Assembly: GCF_900142925.1 (NCBI RefSeq)
Contig: NZ_FRCN01000001.1
Location: 620,001-684,000, forward strand
Direction of reading: 5' to 3'
Length of the DNA: 64,000 bases
Source of the DNA: Chitinophaga sp. CF418
GTDB taxonomy: Bacteria > Bacteroidota > Bacteroidia > Chitinophagales > Chitinophagaceae
The position numbers and the translations under genes are program-made. Of this stretch, positions 27,530-35,325 are shown one piece after another (position 1 is the first letter of the stretch; every line of letters begins with the position of its first letter). The notes below the pieces were generated by a model. It did not search any database, was not told where the DNA came from, and saw only the letters and a program-made list of their open reading frames with translations.

Positions 27530-28225
27530 TCAACCCATTTTTACGGTTTTCCGCTCTATACGTTTCTCATAATTATTTCCCTGGAAGACACGATGTACAT
27601 AAATACCCGGTACATGGATCTGGTCGGGGTCCAGTTCTCCCGGTTGTACCAGGTGTTCTACTTCGGCAATAGTGACATTGCCGGCTTTGGCCATAGAGGT
27701 ACTGAAATTGCGGGTGGTTTTCCGGAATACCAGGTTGCCCATTGTATCCCCTTTCCAGGCTTTAACGATAGAAAAATCAGCATGCAGGGCCAGTTCCATG
27801 AGATACTGTTTGCCATTGAACTCACGCGACTCTTTTCCCGTAGCGATCTCGGTACCATAACCGGCAGGGGTGAAGAAAGCGGGAATTCCCATACCCGCCA
27901 TCTGGATACGGGTAGCCAGGGTGCCCTGGGGGATCAGTTCCACCTCCAGTTCGCCGGAGAGCAGCTGACGTTCAAATTCAGCGTTCTCTCCCACGTAAGA
28001 CGAAAGCATCTTTTTGATCTGCCGGGTTTTCAGCAGCAGTCCGAGGCCAAAATCGTCCACACCGGCATTATTGGAAATACAGGTTAACTGTTGAATACCC
28101 TTACGTACTAAGGCGGCAATACTGTTTTCGGGGATGCCGCACAAACCAAATCCGCCCAGCATCAGGGTAGCGCCGTCACGGATGTCATGCAATGCTTCAT
28201 CAGCATTAGCTACAACTTTATTCAT
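27530..28225 (-). CDS. scoA: 3-oxoacid CoA-transferase subunit A
   Basis: 231 residues. [13 protein letters not shown] is the subunit A CoA-binding signature, and [16 protein letters not shown] and [12 protein letters not shown] also fit. Works as a heteromer with ScoB. The spacing to the DUF4296 lipoprotein gene upstream is 30 nt, so it is probably transcribed with it. Confidence 0.95.
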   Translation of the reverse strand: MNKVVANADEALHDIRDGATLMLGGFGLCGIPENSIAALVRKGIQQLTCISNNAGVDDFGLGLLLKTRQIKKMLSSYVGENAEFERQLLSGELEVELIPQGTLATRIQMAGMGIPAFFTPAGYGTEIATGKESREFNGKQYLMELALHADFSIVKAWKGDTMGNLVFRKTTRNFSTSMAKAGNVTIAEVEHLVQPGELDPDQIHVPGIYVHRVFQGNNYEKRIERKTVKMG

Positions 28226-28255
28226 GTTTTGGTGATGTTTTTAAAGAGGAAGGCT

Positions 28256-28792
28256 TCAGCTCCCCGGTTTGGCCATTTTGAGCCTGGGCTTTGGTGGCAG
28301 ATGGTCGAAATTGATGCCTCTCTTATTTTTCTTAACAAATGGAATTAATGTATCCTGTTCGCCTGAAATTAGGCTATTATTATTAACCGGCAAAAGAGAA
28401 CGGCGGTTTGTAACATATTCCTGCCGTTTCACATTCAGGTCCAGCATGTTCTTATCGTTCGTGATAGATGAGAACATCATATCATATACTTCTTTGAACT
28501 TGTTGGGGTGCGCCTCATAATAGGCGTAGCTGTGTCTAAACGCTGCGGGAGTCAGTTTATGCAGGTCCAGGATCTGGCGGTAATACATCTTCGCCCTTTG
28601 CTTGCGCACGGAGTCCTGGACGATCAGGTTGGACTGGTCATTATCCGACATGCCACTGTATGCATCCGCCAGATTCATATCCAGCAGCACATCGCGCATT
28701 TTTTCTTTTGACAGGACGTCTTTCGGTACTTTATCCGCCTCCCCACACGCCATTGTCAACAGCATCAGGCAAACTGCTATAATTCTATACAT
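28256..28792 (-). CDS. DUF4296 lipoprotein
   Basis: 178 residues from the ATG at 28792. An ATG at 28819 would add nine residues in front of the signal peptide and is less likely. The signal ends in a lipobox LLTMAC, so the protein is a lipid-anchored envelope protein. The body has helices with LSKEKMRDVLLDMNLADAY and YYRQILDLHKLTP, typical of DUF4296, and a basic tail. Function is unknown; the neighbourhood (porD-like, coaBC, bamD) is conserved in the phylum and suggests an envelope or secretion role. Confidence 0.75.
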   Translation of the reverse strand: MYRIIAVCLMLLTMACGEADKVPKDVLSKEKMRDVLLDMNLADAYSGMSDNDQSNLIVQDSVRKQRAKMYYRQILDLHKLTPAAFRHSYAYYEAHPNKFKEVYDMMFSSITNDKNMLDLNVKRQEYVTNRRSLLPVNNNSLISGEQDTLIPFVKKNKRGINFDHLPPKPRLKMAKPGS

Positions 28793-28821
28793 AAATGATT
28801 TTCCTTCTTCAGAATGCAAAG

Positions 28822-29796
28822 CTATTTCATCTGCTGATATTTCGCAGCATTGGTGACGTCCATTGTGGCAAGTAACTGTGCCGCACGTGATCTTTCCTGC
28901 GGAGGTGATTTCGCGAAGATCTTCTGCAATTCATCCGCTTTGGCGGTAAAGAACGTCGACATCAGCATAGAATTGGGTATATCCTGGTATATGGCATACA
29001 TCATATTCAGGCAATTCATCACCGCATTACGCCCCTTGTTCATGTCCTCATACATCACATCCAGTCCCTGCCGGTGATATTGGTACATCACATCATGAAA
29101 CCGGGCGAATTTTACATTCAGCAGATTGTCCTGCAGCCAGTAGCGGTTACGGTTGCCTTCAAAAGGTTTCCATCCGGCGATATCTTTTCCGTCAGGCGCA
29201 TTGCTCACTATATTCAGCGCTTTCTTATAAAAATCGTCTCCTCCCCTGGCAGCAAAAGAATCTGCGTCCAGTCCGAGAATAATATAGGTATAATAGGCCA
29301 GGATAGCTGTCAGGTTGGACGCCAGCGGATCATTTCCCACTACACGGTTATCACTGAATTCCAGTGGCTGAAATTCCACGTAACGGAACACGACATTCAC
29401 ATCCTGTGTGTTCAGGAGACTGCTCACGTATCCGGCATTGTATACGGGTCGGGTAGCCTGTATTGTCAAAGTGGCCTTGAAAGTATTATTACCCAGGTCT
29501 TCGGTAATATTGAGCAGGAAGTTACTCTCTATACGTTCTGCAGGCGTATACGCTTCGTCTGTCCATCTGCGGCCATTCAGAAATTCCCTGATGGAATTCT
29601 GCAGGGTGGTAAATACCTTCCTGCTGGTATTATTATTTACCAGCCTGCCGGTAGTGACAGTAACATTTGCGCGGAGCTCCTGTGCCTCTGCAGGTATCAG
29701 GGCCAGCAAAGTTCCTGCTATTGACATGATGAGTGCAAAACACCAGGTTCTGTGTTTTGCATACCATAAGTGAGCGTTAGTTGCCATTGTGATCAT
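28822..29796 (-). CDS. DUF4835 / PorD-like type IX secretion protein
   Basis: 324 residues. Signal peptide near the N-terminus ending ALIPAEAQEL, then a beta/alpha periplasmic protein with NFLLNITEDLGNNTFKATLTIQ and VEFQPLEFSDN, which I recognise as DUF4835. Proteins of this family are named PorD, a type IX secretion component of uncertain mechanism. It lies directly after coaBC (21-nt gap), the usual place in Bacteroidota. A start at Met4 is equally possible. Confidence 0.8.
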   Translation of the reverse strand: MITMATNAHLWYAKHRTWCFALIMSIAGTLLALIPAEAQELRANVTVTTGRLVNNNTSRKVFTTLQNSIREFLNGRRWTDEAYTPAERIESNFLLNITEDLGNNTFKATLTIQATRPVYNAGYVSSLLNTQDVNVVFRYVEFQPLEFSDNRVVGNDPLASNLTAILAYYTYIILGLDADSFAARGGDDFYKKALNIVSNAPDGKDIAGWKPFEGNRNRYWLQDNLLNVKFARFHDVMYQYHRQGLDVMYEDMNKGRNAVMNCLNMMYAIYQDIPNSMLMSTFFTAKADELQKIFAKSPPQERSRAAQLLATMDVTNAAKYQQMK

Positions 29797-29817
29797 TCTA
29801 TTATATAGAGCATGTGT

Positions 29818-31167
29818 TTAGACTACCAGGGGAGCGCTGTTAAGGTGAACAATATCCACAATAGCAGCTACTATATCCTGCGCCACCTCCAGTTTCGATT
29901 TCAGTGGCAGGTCCCTTGCATCGCCTTTCTTGTCGAACAAAGTTACCTTGTTGGTATCGTGATTAAAGCCGGCGCCTTTGTCATTCAGGGAATTCATTAC
30001 AACAAGGTCCAGGTGTTTTTCACGGAGTTTCTTCAATGCATATTCCCTTTCGTTATTCGTCTCCAGTGAAAATCCAACCAGTACCTGCTTATCAGTACGG
30101 GTAGCGCCAAGGGTACGCAGGATATCTTTCGTTTTTTCCAGTTCCAGCGTCAGGGCATCTCCCTCTCCTTTCTTCATCTTAATATCTGCCACATGTTTGG
30201 GACGGTAATCCGCCACTGCTGCCGCCATTACAATTACATCAGCCTGGGCGAAATGTGCAGCGCTGCTATTGAACATCTCTTCCGCAGTAACTACCCGGAT
30301 GGTACTGATGGTTGGATTAACCGCCGACAGGCCTGTTGGTCCCAGTACCAGGGTCACCTCAGCGCCGGCAGCCGCCAATGCATCTGCAATGGCAATCCCC
30401 ATCTTTCCGCTGGAATGGTTACTGATATAACGTACAGGATCCAACGGTTCTTGCGTGGGACCAGCAGTTACCAGCGCTTTTTTTCCTTTGAGGGGCAGGC
30501 CCGTAAAGGTAAACTGTTGCTGATCAATGTGCTGTGCTGCCCGATCGGCACCTGACTGTTCTGTAAGCACAGGTTGCCCGGTCAGACCGGCAACATCCTT
30601 TGTCTCTTCCGGCTTATGCAGGGATTGTCTGGTACTGAAATGCCCTTCCAGGTATTTCACAATATTTTCCGGTTCTGCCATACGGCCTTCTCCGAACAGG
30701 CCACTGGCCAGCTCTCCTTTTTCTACCGGTATCTGTTGATGCCCGTAAGAGAGTAATTTACTGATATTGTTCCGTGTTGCGGGATGGTGCCACATATCCT
30801 CGTCCATAGCCGGCGCAAAAAGCACCGGGCAGGTAGCAGACAGATAGGTTGCCATCAGCAGGTTATCGCAGGCGCCATTAGCCATTTTGGAGAGGGTATT
30901 GGCAGAAGCCGGTGCTATCAGCATCACATCCGCCCAGCGCCCCAGCATAACATGGTTATTCCAGCTCTGGTTATCGCTGATGGTTACCGGCACTTCATGT
31001 TTGGATAAGGTAGCCAGGGTCAGTGGAGTAATAAAATCGCAGGCAGATGGGGTCATGACCACTTTCACGTCTGCACCTTCTTTTACCAGCAACCTTACAA
31101 GCGTCGCTGCCTTATAGGCAGCGATGCTGCCGGATACACCCAGTAATATTTTCTTTCCTTGAAGCAT
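29818..31167 (-). CDS. coaBC: bifunctional phosphopantothenoylcysteine decarboxylase / phosphopantothenate-cysteine ligase
   Basis: 449 residues. The N-terminal flavoprotein CoaC domain (about 1-175) has GVSGSIAAYK, the catalytic His in NNHVMLGRWAD and PAMDEDMW; the C-terminal CoaB domain (about 225-449) has VTAGPTQEPLDPVRYISNHSSGKMG. Two steps of coenzyme A synthesis. Two oddities: the position of the E. coli active-site Cys158 (ACGDIGPGRM) reads ASGLFGEGRM, and the PAMN Asn is Asp. A linker of about 50 residues separates the domains. Both substitutions may be normal in this phylum. Confidence 0.93.
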   Translation of the reverse strand: MLQGKKILLGVSGSIAAYKAATLVRLLVKEGADVKVVMTPSACDFITPLTLATLSKHEVPVTISDNQSWNNHVMLGRWADVMLIAPASANTLSKMANGACDNLLMATYLSATCPVLFAPAMDEDMWHHPATRNNISKLLSYGHQQIPVEKGELASGLFGEGRMAEPENIVKYLEGHFSTRQSLHKPEETKDVAGLTGQPVLTEQSGADRAAQHIDQQQFTFTGLPLKGKKALVTAGPTQEPLDPVRYISNHSSGKMGIAIADALAAAGAEVTLVLGPTGLSAVNPTISTIRVVTAEEMFNSSAAHFAQADVIVMAAAVADYRPKHVADIKMKKGEGDALTLELEKTKDILRTLGATRTDKQVLVGFSLETNNEREYALKKLREKHLDLVVMNSLNDKGAGFNHDTNKVTLFDKKGDARDLPLKSKLEVAQDIVAAIVDIVHLNSAPLVV

Positions 31168-31185
31168 GACCTATTGGCTATTAAA

Positions 31186-31217
31186 CAAAAAGGCGGCAGA
31201 AATATGTTCCTGCCGCC
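31186..31217 (-). terminator. terminator after rpoZ
   Basis: GGCGGCAG and CTGCCGCC form a perfect 8-bp stem, followed on the minus strand by five T residues and GTTTA. It lies 30 nt after the rpoZ stop and 18 nt before coaBC, so coaBC may be partly uncoupled from bamD-rpoZ. Confidence 0.8.
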
Positions 31218-31247
31218 ATGAAGTTAGATATTTTTCAGTCAAACTAC

Positions 31248-31589
31248 TTAACTATACAAGTCGTCGTCGTTCCTGCGGAAGTAGATCTTATCTTCCAGGA
31301 ATTCCTGTGTAGCCTGGATAGCCGGATTCGCCATCCTCTCATAGAAACGGGAGATCTCAATCTGCTCTTTGTTCTCATGCACTTCCTCCAGGTTGTCTGT
31401 GTGGCTGGCAAATTCTTCCAGCTTGGAGTGCAGTTCTTCCTTCACAGATATGTTGATCTGGTTGGCGCGTTTCGCGATCACTGCAATAGATTCATACAGG
31501 TTACCAGTTTTGCCCTTAATCTCGGTAGTATTTTTAGTTTCTACCATCGGATTGATGCTACTGGTGAGACCTCTTTTTATTTTGCTCAT
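31248..31589 (-). CDS. rpoZ: RNA polymerase omega subunit-like protein
   Basis: 113 residues. The helix with GNLYESIAVIAKRANQI matches the Rpb6/omega fold that clamps the beta' subunit; the acidic C-terminal half is phylum-specific. It follows bamD by 23 nt. The bamD-omega-coaBC order is the conserved Bacteroidota arrangement, which supports the call in spite of low similarity to E. coli omega. Confidence 0.8.
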   Translation of the reverse strand: MSKIKRGLTSSINPMVETKNTTEIKGKTGNLYESIAVIAKRANQINISVKEELHSKLEEFASHTDNLEEVHENKEQIEISRFYERMANPAIQATQEFLEDKIYFRRNDDDLYS

Positions 31590-31612
31590 TCTCCAGGGAA
31601 TTATTGTGTTTA

Positions 31613-32563
31613 TTAATTGTTTTTAGTTTCGGTATCGGCTTTTTCAGATTTCTTTGAGTTCTCTGATTTTTCCGTTTTGTCAGCCTTTTCAGCTTTATTA
31701 GCTGCTTTTTCAGCTTTTTTGGCTTCTTTCTTTAAACGCTCAGGCTTTACGTTGCTATAACTTTCGATCGTTTTGATATTGCCTTGTGCTAAGGTATAAT
31801 ATTTCTCGGCATCTCCCTTCAGTTTGCTCTTCGGATAATGATCCGCAAAATCCAGGTATTCAGAGACTACGTCGTCGTAGCGTTCCTTTTGCTTTTCCCA
31901 GATACTATTTTTGGCATATTGATAATATGCCTTGATAGCCATATACTTATACTCATCGCTCTTGTCAGAATCCGGATAGTTGCGCATCAGGCTTTTGAAA
32001 GAGATGGCAGCTGCCTTATAATATCCTAAGTTATAGTATAACTCTGAGTTGTTGTATTCTTTCTTTTCCAGCTTCCTGCGGGACAGCTCGATCACGAGAT
32101 TAGCCTCAGGTACTTTATCGGAAGTGGGATAGTTGTTGATGAAGGTCTGCATGGCAGCAATAGCTTTCTGGGTATTGGTCTGGTCCAGCTGCACCTTCGG
32201 GGACTGTTTATAATAGCAGTAGGCCTGCATATAGTCCATCTCAGTTGCTCTCGGGCTGTTCGGGAAGTTATCCAGGTAGTTCTTGAAATAGAACCCGGCC
32301 TGTACATAGTCCCTCATCTTATAAGAGCAGTAGCAGTAATTATAATAAATAGGTTCATACTTATCAGTTCCTTTATATACCTGGAACAAAGACTCATATA
32401 AAGCCTGGGCTGAAGTATACTTCTTTTTAGCATACAGCTTGTCAGCATATGCCAGCTTGGCTTCGTAGTCCTTGCTTTTTTCAATTCTGCGCAGCTCCGT
32501 ATTACATGATACAGAAGCTGTTGCTGCCACAAAGAGACTGATGTATAAAACTATTTTCCGCAT
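31613..32563 (-). CDS. bamD: outer membrane protein assembly lipoprotein BamD
   Basis: 316 residues. Lipobox SVSC with Cys20, then TPR-type repeats (about 30-270) containing KDYEAKLAYADKLY, YKMRDYVQAGFYFKNYLDNFP and SPRATEMDYMQAYC, as in BamD/YfiO. It works in the Bam complex that folds beta-barrel proteins. The last about 45 residues are a Lys/Glu/Ala-rich tail (KKAEKAANKAEKADKTEK) beyond the normal domain. A -7 promoter box lies 9 nt before the ATG, and MraZ-like repeats lie 148-219 bp upstream. Confidence 0.9.
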   Translation of the reverse strand: MRKIVLYISLFVAATASVSCNTELRRIEKSKDYEAKLAYADKLYAKKKYTSAQALYESLFQVYKGTDKYEPIYYNYCYCSYKMRDYVQAGFYFKNYLDNFPNSPRATEMDYMQAYCYYKQSPKVQLDQTNTQKAIAAMQTFINNYPTSDKVPEANLVIELSRRKLEKKEYNNSELYYNLGYYKAAAISFKSLMRNYPDSDKSDEYKYMAIKAYYQYAKNSIWEKQKERYDDVVSEYLDFADHYPKSKLKGDAEKYYTLAQGNIKTIESYSNVKPERLKKEAKKAEKAANKAEKADKTEKSENSKKSEKADTETKNN

Positions 32564-32571
32564 AAAGAGGG

Positions 32572-32579
32572 CAAAGTTA
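32572..32579 (-). promoter_or_regulatory. bamD -7 promoter box
   Basis: The minus strand reads TAACTTTG, an exact TAnnTTTG match ending 8 nt before the bamD ATG, which implies an extremely short leader. No clear -33 TTTG is present. Confidence 0.5.
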
Positions 32580-32710
32580 AGAATTAAATGTAAATGTAAG
32601 ATAGGGAGGGAATCGAAGCTGTTAAAATTTTGTAAAAGCCGGGGCCGGCAAAACGACTACTTGCCTTCCCCTATCCATCGCAACGGGAACCGTTAGTGAA
32701 AAAAGTCCCA

Positions 32711-32782
32711 CCACTTTTTACCACCGGGATCATATTCCCCCACTTTTTACCACGAAAATCTCTTTTCACCACTTTTTACCAC
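32711..32782 (-). promoter_or_regulatory. three 29-nt-period repeats resembling MraZ boxes, upstream of bamD
   Basis: GTGGTAAAAAGTGG occurs three times on the minus strand (32782-32769, 32753-32740, 32724-32711), with starts exactly 29 nt apart and 15-nt unrelated spacers. Each copy is two GTGG half-sites 10 bp apart. The mraZ operator at 33409 begins GTGGGAAAAAGTGT, 12 of 14 identical, in the same orientation relative to its gene. The array lies 148-219 bp upstream of bamD. Binding by MraZ is inferred. Confidence 0.7.
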
Positions 32783-32924
32783 GGAAACCCAAAAACAGGC
32801 TTCCAGATGCAATCCATTCTGTTCAGGTCCCCCCATGCGTTGGGTATAAAGCATGTTCAGGTCCACCCGTACATCAGATATATGCCTGGTTTGCGGCAAA
32901 CCTAAGATACGTTTAAGTCCACCT

Positions 32925-32957
32925 CAAAGGCATGGCAAAGGCATGGTAAAGGCATGG
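32925..32957. repeat. tandem repeat of three 11-bp units
   Basis: [C/T]AAAGGCATGG is repeated three times without gaps. It is part of the 906-bp gap between bamD and mraZ. Other short repeats there are GTTCAGGTCC at 32821 and 32855, and GGAGAGCATAAG twice near 33014-33040. No coding region is supported between 32580 and 33400. Confidence 0.75.
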
Positions 32958-33408
32958 TAAAGCCGTATTAAGAGTTGGCAAAGCGGACCAAAAAACCATT
33001 GATAATCAGCCACAGGAGAGCATAAGAGGGAGAGCATAAGTAGCAGCAGTTTCAGATGGGAATGGCGGGCCTTCGGCGCTCCGGTGACACGACTGATGCG
33101 TTCAATCTATATTCCAAAATCCGATTCGATTGACGACGTTCAATAGTCTTCCAGAGAGGCGCCGACCGCCATATCATACTGAAAATGAGCTACTTATTGT
33201 GAGACAAAGGGATGATAAAATTCTACAGAGAGCGTGAAGACTAATTTGCTCACCCGGGTTATAAACAAGAAATACACACTTATAAACATATTATTAACAT
33301 GATATTCACACCAATTCACACCGATTGCACAATAAAACTCACACGACTCAATATTATAGGCAAAAAACCGCTGTGGAAAAAATTTATATTTCATTTTTTC
33401 GTTAGAGA

Positions 33409-33444
33409 GTGGGAAAAAGTGTTATTTTGTGTTAGAAAAGTGTT
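33409..33444 (+). promoter_or_regulatory. MraZ operator upstream of mraZ
   Basis: GTGGG, GTGTT, GTGTT and GTGTT start at 33409, 33419, 33429 and 33440, that is 5-nt motifs spaced by 5, 5 and 6 nt of A/T. This is the architecture of the E. coli MraZ box (TGGGN repeats with 5-nt spacers). It lies 26-61 bp before the mraZ ATG and probably overlaps the promoter, so MraZ would repress its own cluster. Confidence 0.75.
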
Positions 33445-33469
33445 TTTCAAGGACTTTCGCCCCCCAAGT

Positions 33470-33937
33470 ATGACAGGCTTTCTCGGTGAATATGAGGCTA
33501 CGCTGGATGCAAAAGGGCGCTTTCTACTACCCGCTGGCTTTAAAAAGCAGCTGGCAGAGAGCGCAGGGGAGCAGTTTGTGCTTAACCGCGGGTTTGAAAA
33601 ATGCTTGTCTTTGTATCCCATGAATGAATGGCAGCCAATTTTCGAGCGTATCAGTAAACTGAACGACTTCGATCCGAAAGTTAGGGAATTCCGCCGCTAT
33701 TTTCTGAATGGAGCTACCATATGTGAACTGGACAGTGCAGGGAGATTATTAGTACCAAAAAACCTGATGTCGTACGCCTCACTTGAAAAAGACATTGTGC
33801 TGGCTGCGGCAACCAATAAGATAGAGATCTGGGATAAAGGTAAATACCAGGAGTTCTTTGAAAATTTCTCACCAGGATCATTTAGTGACCTGGCCCAACA
33901 AGTAATGGGAGGCGGAGATAATAATATTTCGATTTAA
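33470..33937 (+). CDS. mraZ: transcriptional regulator MraZ
   Basis: 155 residues from ATG 33470. The frame is open back to 33299, but the added residues are not MraZ-like and would include the operator. Two SpoVT/AbrB-type half domains each carry the signature: DAKGRFLLP (about 14-22) and DSAGRLLVP (about 92-100). MraZ rings bind direct repeats upstream of the dcw cluster and repress it. First gene of the cluster; rsmH starts 6 nt after its stop. Confidence 0.95.
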   Translation: MTGFLGEYEATLDAKGRFLLPAGFKKQLAESAGEQFVLNRGFEKCLSLYPMNEWQPIFERISKLNDFDPKVREFRRYFLNGATICELDSAGRLLVPKNLMSYASLEKDIVLAAATNKIEIWDKGKYQEFFENFSPGSFSDLAQQVMGGGDNNISI

Positions 33938-33943
33938 CCGAGT

Positions 33944-34852
33944 ATGGAAGAAGGTTCAGCATATCATCTGCCCGTGTTACTGCAGGAAGTGATTACAAAC
34001 CTGCAGATACGCCCCGACGGTGTATATGTAGATGCCACTTTTGGAGGAGGGGGCCATTCCAGGGCAATCCTGGAACAACTAAATGAAAACGGCAGACTGA
34101 TCGTATTTGACCAGGATGAAGATGCTTATAACAACCGGATAGATGACCCCAGGGTCACCTTTGTTCAACAGAACTTCCGGCATATGCAACGGTTCCTGAA
34201 ATTATACAAGTCAGTCCCGGTAGACGGTATTCTCGCTGACCTGGGAGTTTCTTCCTGGCAGTTCGATACCGCAGAAAGAGGATTCAGTACCCGCTTTGAC
34301 GGCGACCTGGACATGCGGATGGATAAGCGAACCACGCAGACCGCCGCAGGGCTCCTGCAATCATCTACCGAAAAGGAACTACAACTGATCTTTCAGGAAT
34401 ATGGCGAAGTAACAAACGCCCGTACCCTCGCAAAGACCATTGTACAGGAACGCAAGGCAAGACCTATGCGTACCATCAGTGAATTCAAATCTGTAATTCA
34501 GCCGATAGTAAAAGGCAATCCGCAGAAATACCTGGCACAGGTGTTCCAGGCACTGCGAATTGCAGTCAATGATGAACTTGGCGCCCTGAAAGATATTTTG
34601 ACCCAGTCAGCGGAAGTGCTGAAACCAGGCGGTAAACTCGCCATCATCACTTTCCACTCGCTGGAAGACAGACTGGTAAAAAACTTTATGAAAATGGGAC
34701 AATTTGAAGTACAGGATGATACGTTCTCTTTTGAAACGCCTCCGAAACTCTTCAGATTAGTGACTAAAAAACCAGTAACTGCCAGCCCCGAAGAGCTGAA
34801 GCGCAATACGAGGTCCCGAAGTGCAAAACTCCGGGTAGCCGAAAAATTATAA
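33944..34852 (+). CDS. rsmH: 16S rRNA (cytosine-1402-N4)-methyltransferase
   Basis: 302 residues. The SAM-binding motif is VDATFGGGGHSRAIL (about 29-43), with GILADLGVSSWQ and the C-terminal ITFHSLEDRLVKNF and NTRSRSAKLRVAEK, all diagnostic of RsmH/MraW. Methylates C1402 in the ribosomal P site. Tightly packed in the dcw cluster. Confidence 0.96.
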   Translation: MEEGSAYHLPVLLQEVITNLQIRPDGVYVDATFGGGGHSRAILEQLNENGRLIVFDQDEDAYNNRIDDPRVTFVQQNFRHMQRFLKLYKSVPVDGILADLGVSSWQFDTAERGFSTRFDGDLDMRMDKRTTQTAAGLLQSSTEKELQLIFQEYGEVTNARTLAKTIVQERKARPMRTISEFKSVIQPIVKGNPQKYLAQVFQALRIAVNDELGALKDILTQSAEVLKPGGKLAIITFHSLEDRLVKNFMKMGQFEVQDDTFSFETPPKLFRLVTKKPVTASPEELKRNTRSRSAKLRVAEKL

Positions 34853-34930
34853 GATTGATTATGAATCCGCTATGCCAATGTACTTGTTCAATAACAAGCT
34901 GCATTGGCTTAGTAGCATAAATAATAAAAA

Positions 34931-35305
34931 GTGTTGCAGGACGAAGAAGCATACATATCAGACGTGGACGAGACCCCGGAAGAACAGCCGGAACAGCATG
35001 AACATAAGAAGGAATGGCGCCTTCGTATTAACTACAGAGCCATTACCCAGAATATGCCGTTCATCGGGTTCCTGTCCGTGCTCGCACTGATATATATCGC
35101 CAACAGTCACCTGGCAGAAAAAAAGATCCGGCGCATCAATAAACTCGGCAGGGAAATAAAGGAACTCAAATGGGAGTACCTCAACGTCAAAAGTGAATTG
35201 ATGTTCCGCAGTAAAATGAGCGAAGTAGGCAAAGCAGTAGAGCCCCTGGGACTAAAACCGCTTAACTCTCCGCCACAGAAAATTGAACTGGAGAAAAAGG
35301 AATAA
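34931..35305 (+). CDS. ftsL: FtsL-like cell division protein
   Basis: 124 residues. It starts at GTG 34931 because an in-frame TAA lies 6 nt upstream and no ATG is available. An acidic cytoplasmic N-terminus (1-40) is followed by one membrane helix (about 45-60) and a coiled coil (EKKIRRINKLGREIKELKWEY). This is the form of FtsL, and it occupies the ftsL position between rsmH and ftsI. FtsL joins the divisome with FtsQ/FtsB-type partners to activate FtsW-FtsI. Sequence similarity in the family is low, so the call rests on topology and place. Confidence 0.85.
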   Translation: MLQDEEAYISDVDETPEEQPEQHEHKKEWRLRINYRAITQNMPFIGFLSVLALIYIANSHLAEKKIRRINKLGREIKELKWEYLNVKSELMFRSKMSEVGKAVEPLGLKPLNSPPQKIELEKKE

Positions 35306-35325
35306 CCTTTTATACATAACAAACA

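Noticed and set aside
32711..32797. CRISPR-like array (three repeats, constant 29-nt period)
   Set aside because: The repeats are only 14 nt and the spacers 15 nt, there are only three units and no cas genes. A tandem operator explains them better.
33299..33469. N-terminal extension of MraZ in the same frame
   Set aside because: The additional residues are not MraZ-like and contain the operator; the protein from 33470 has normal length.
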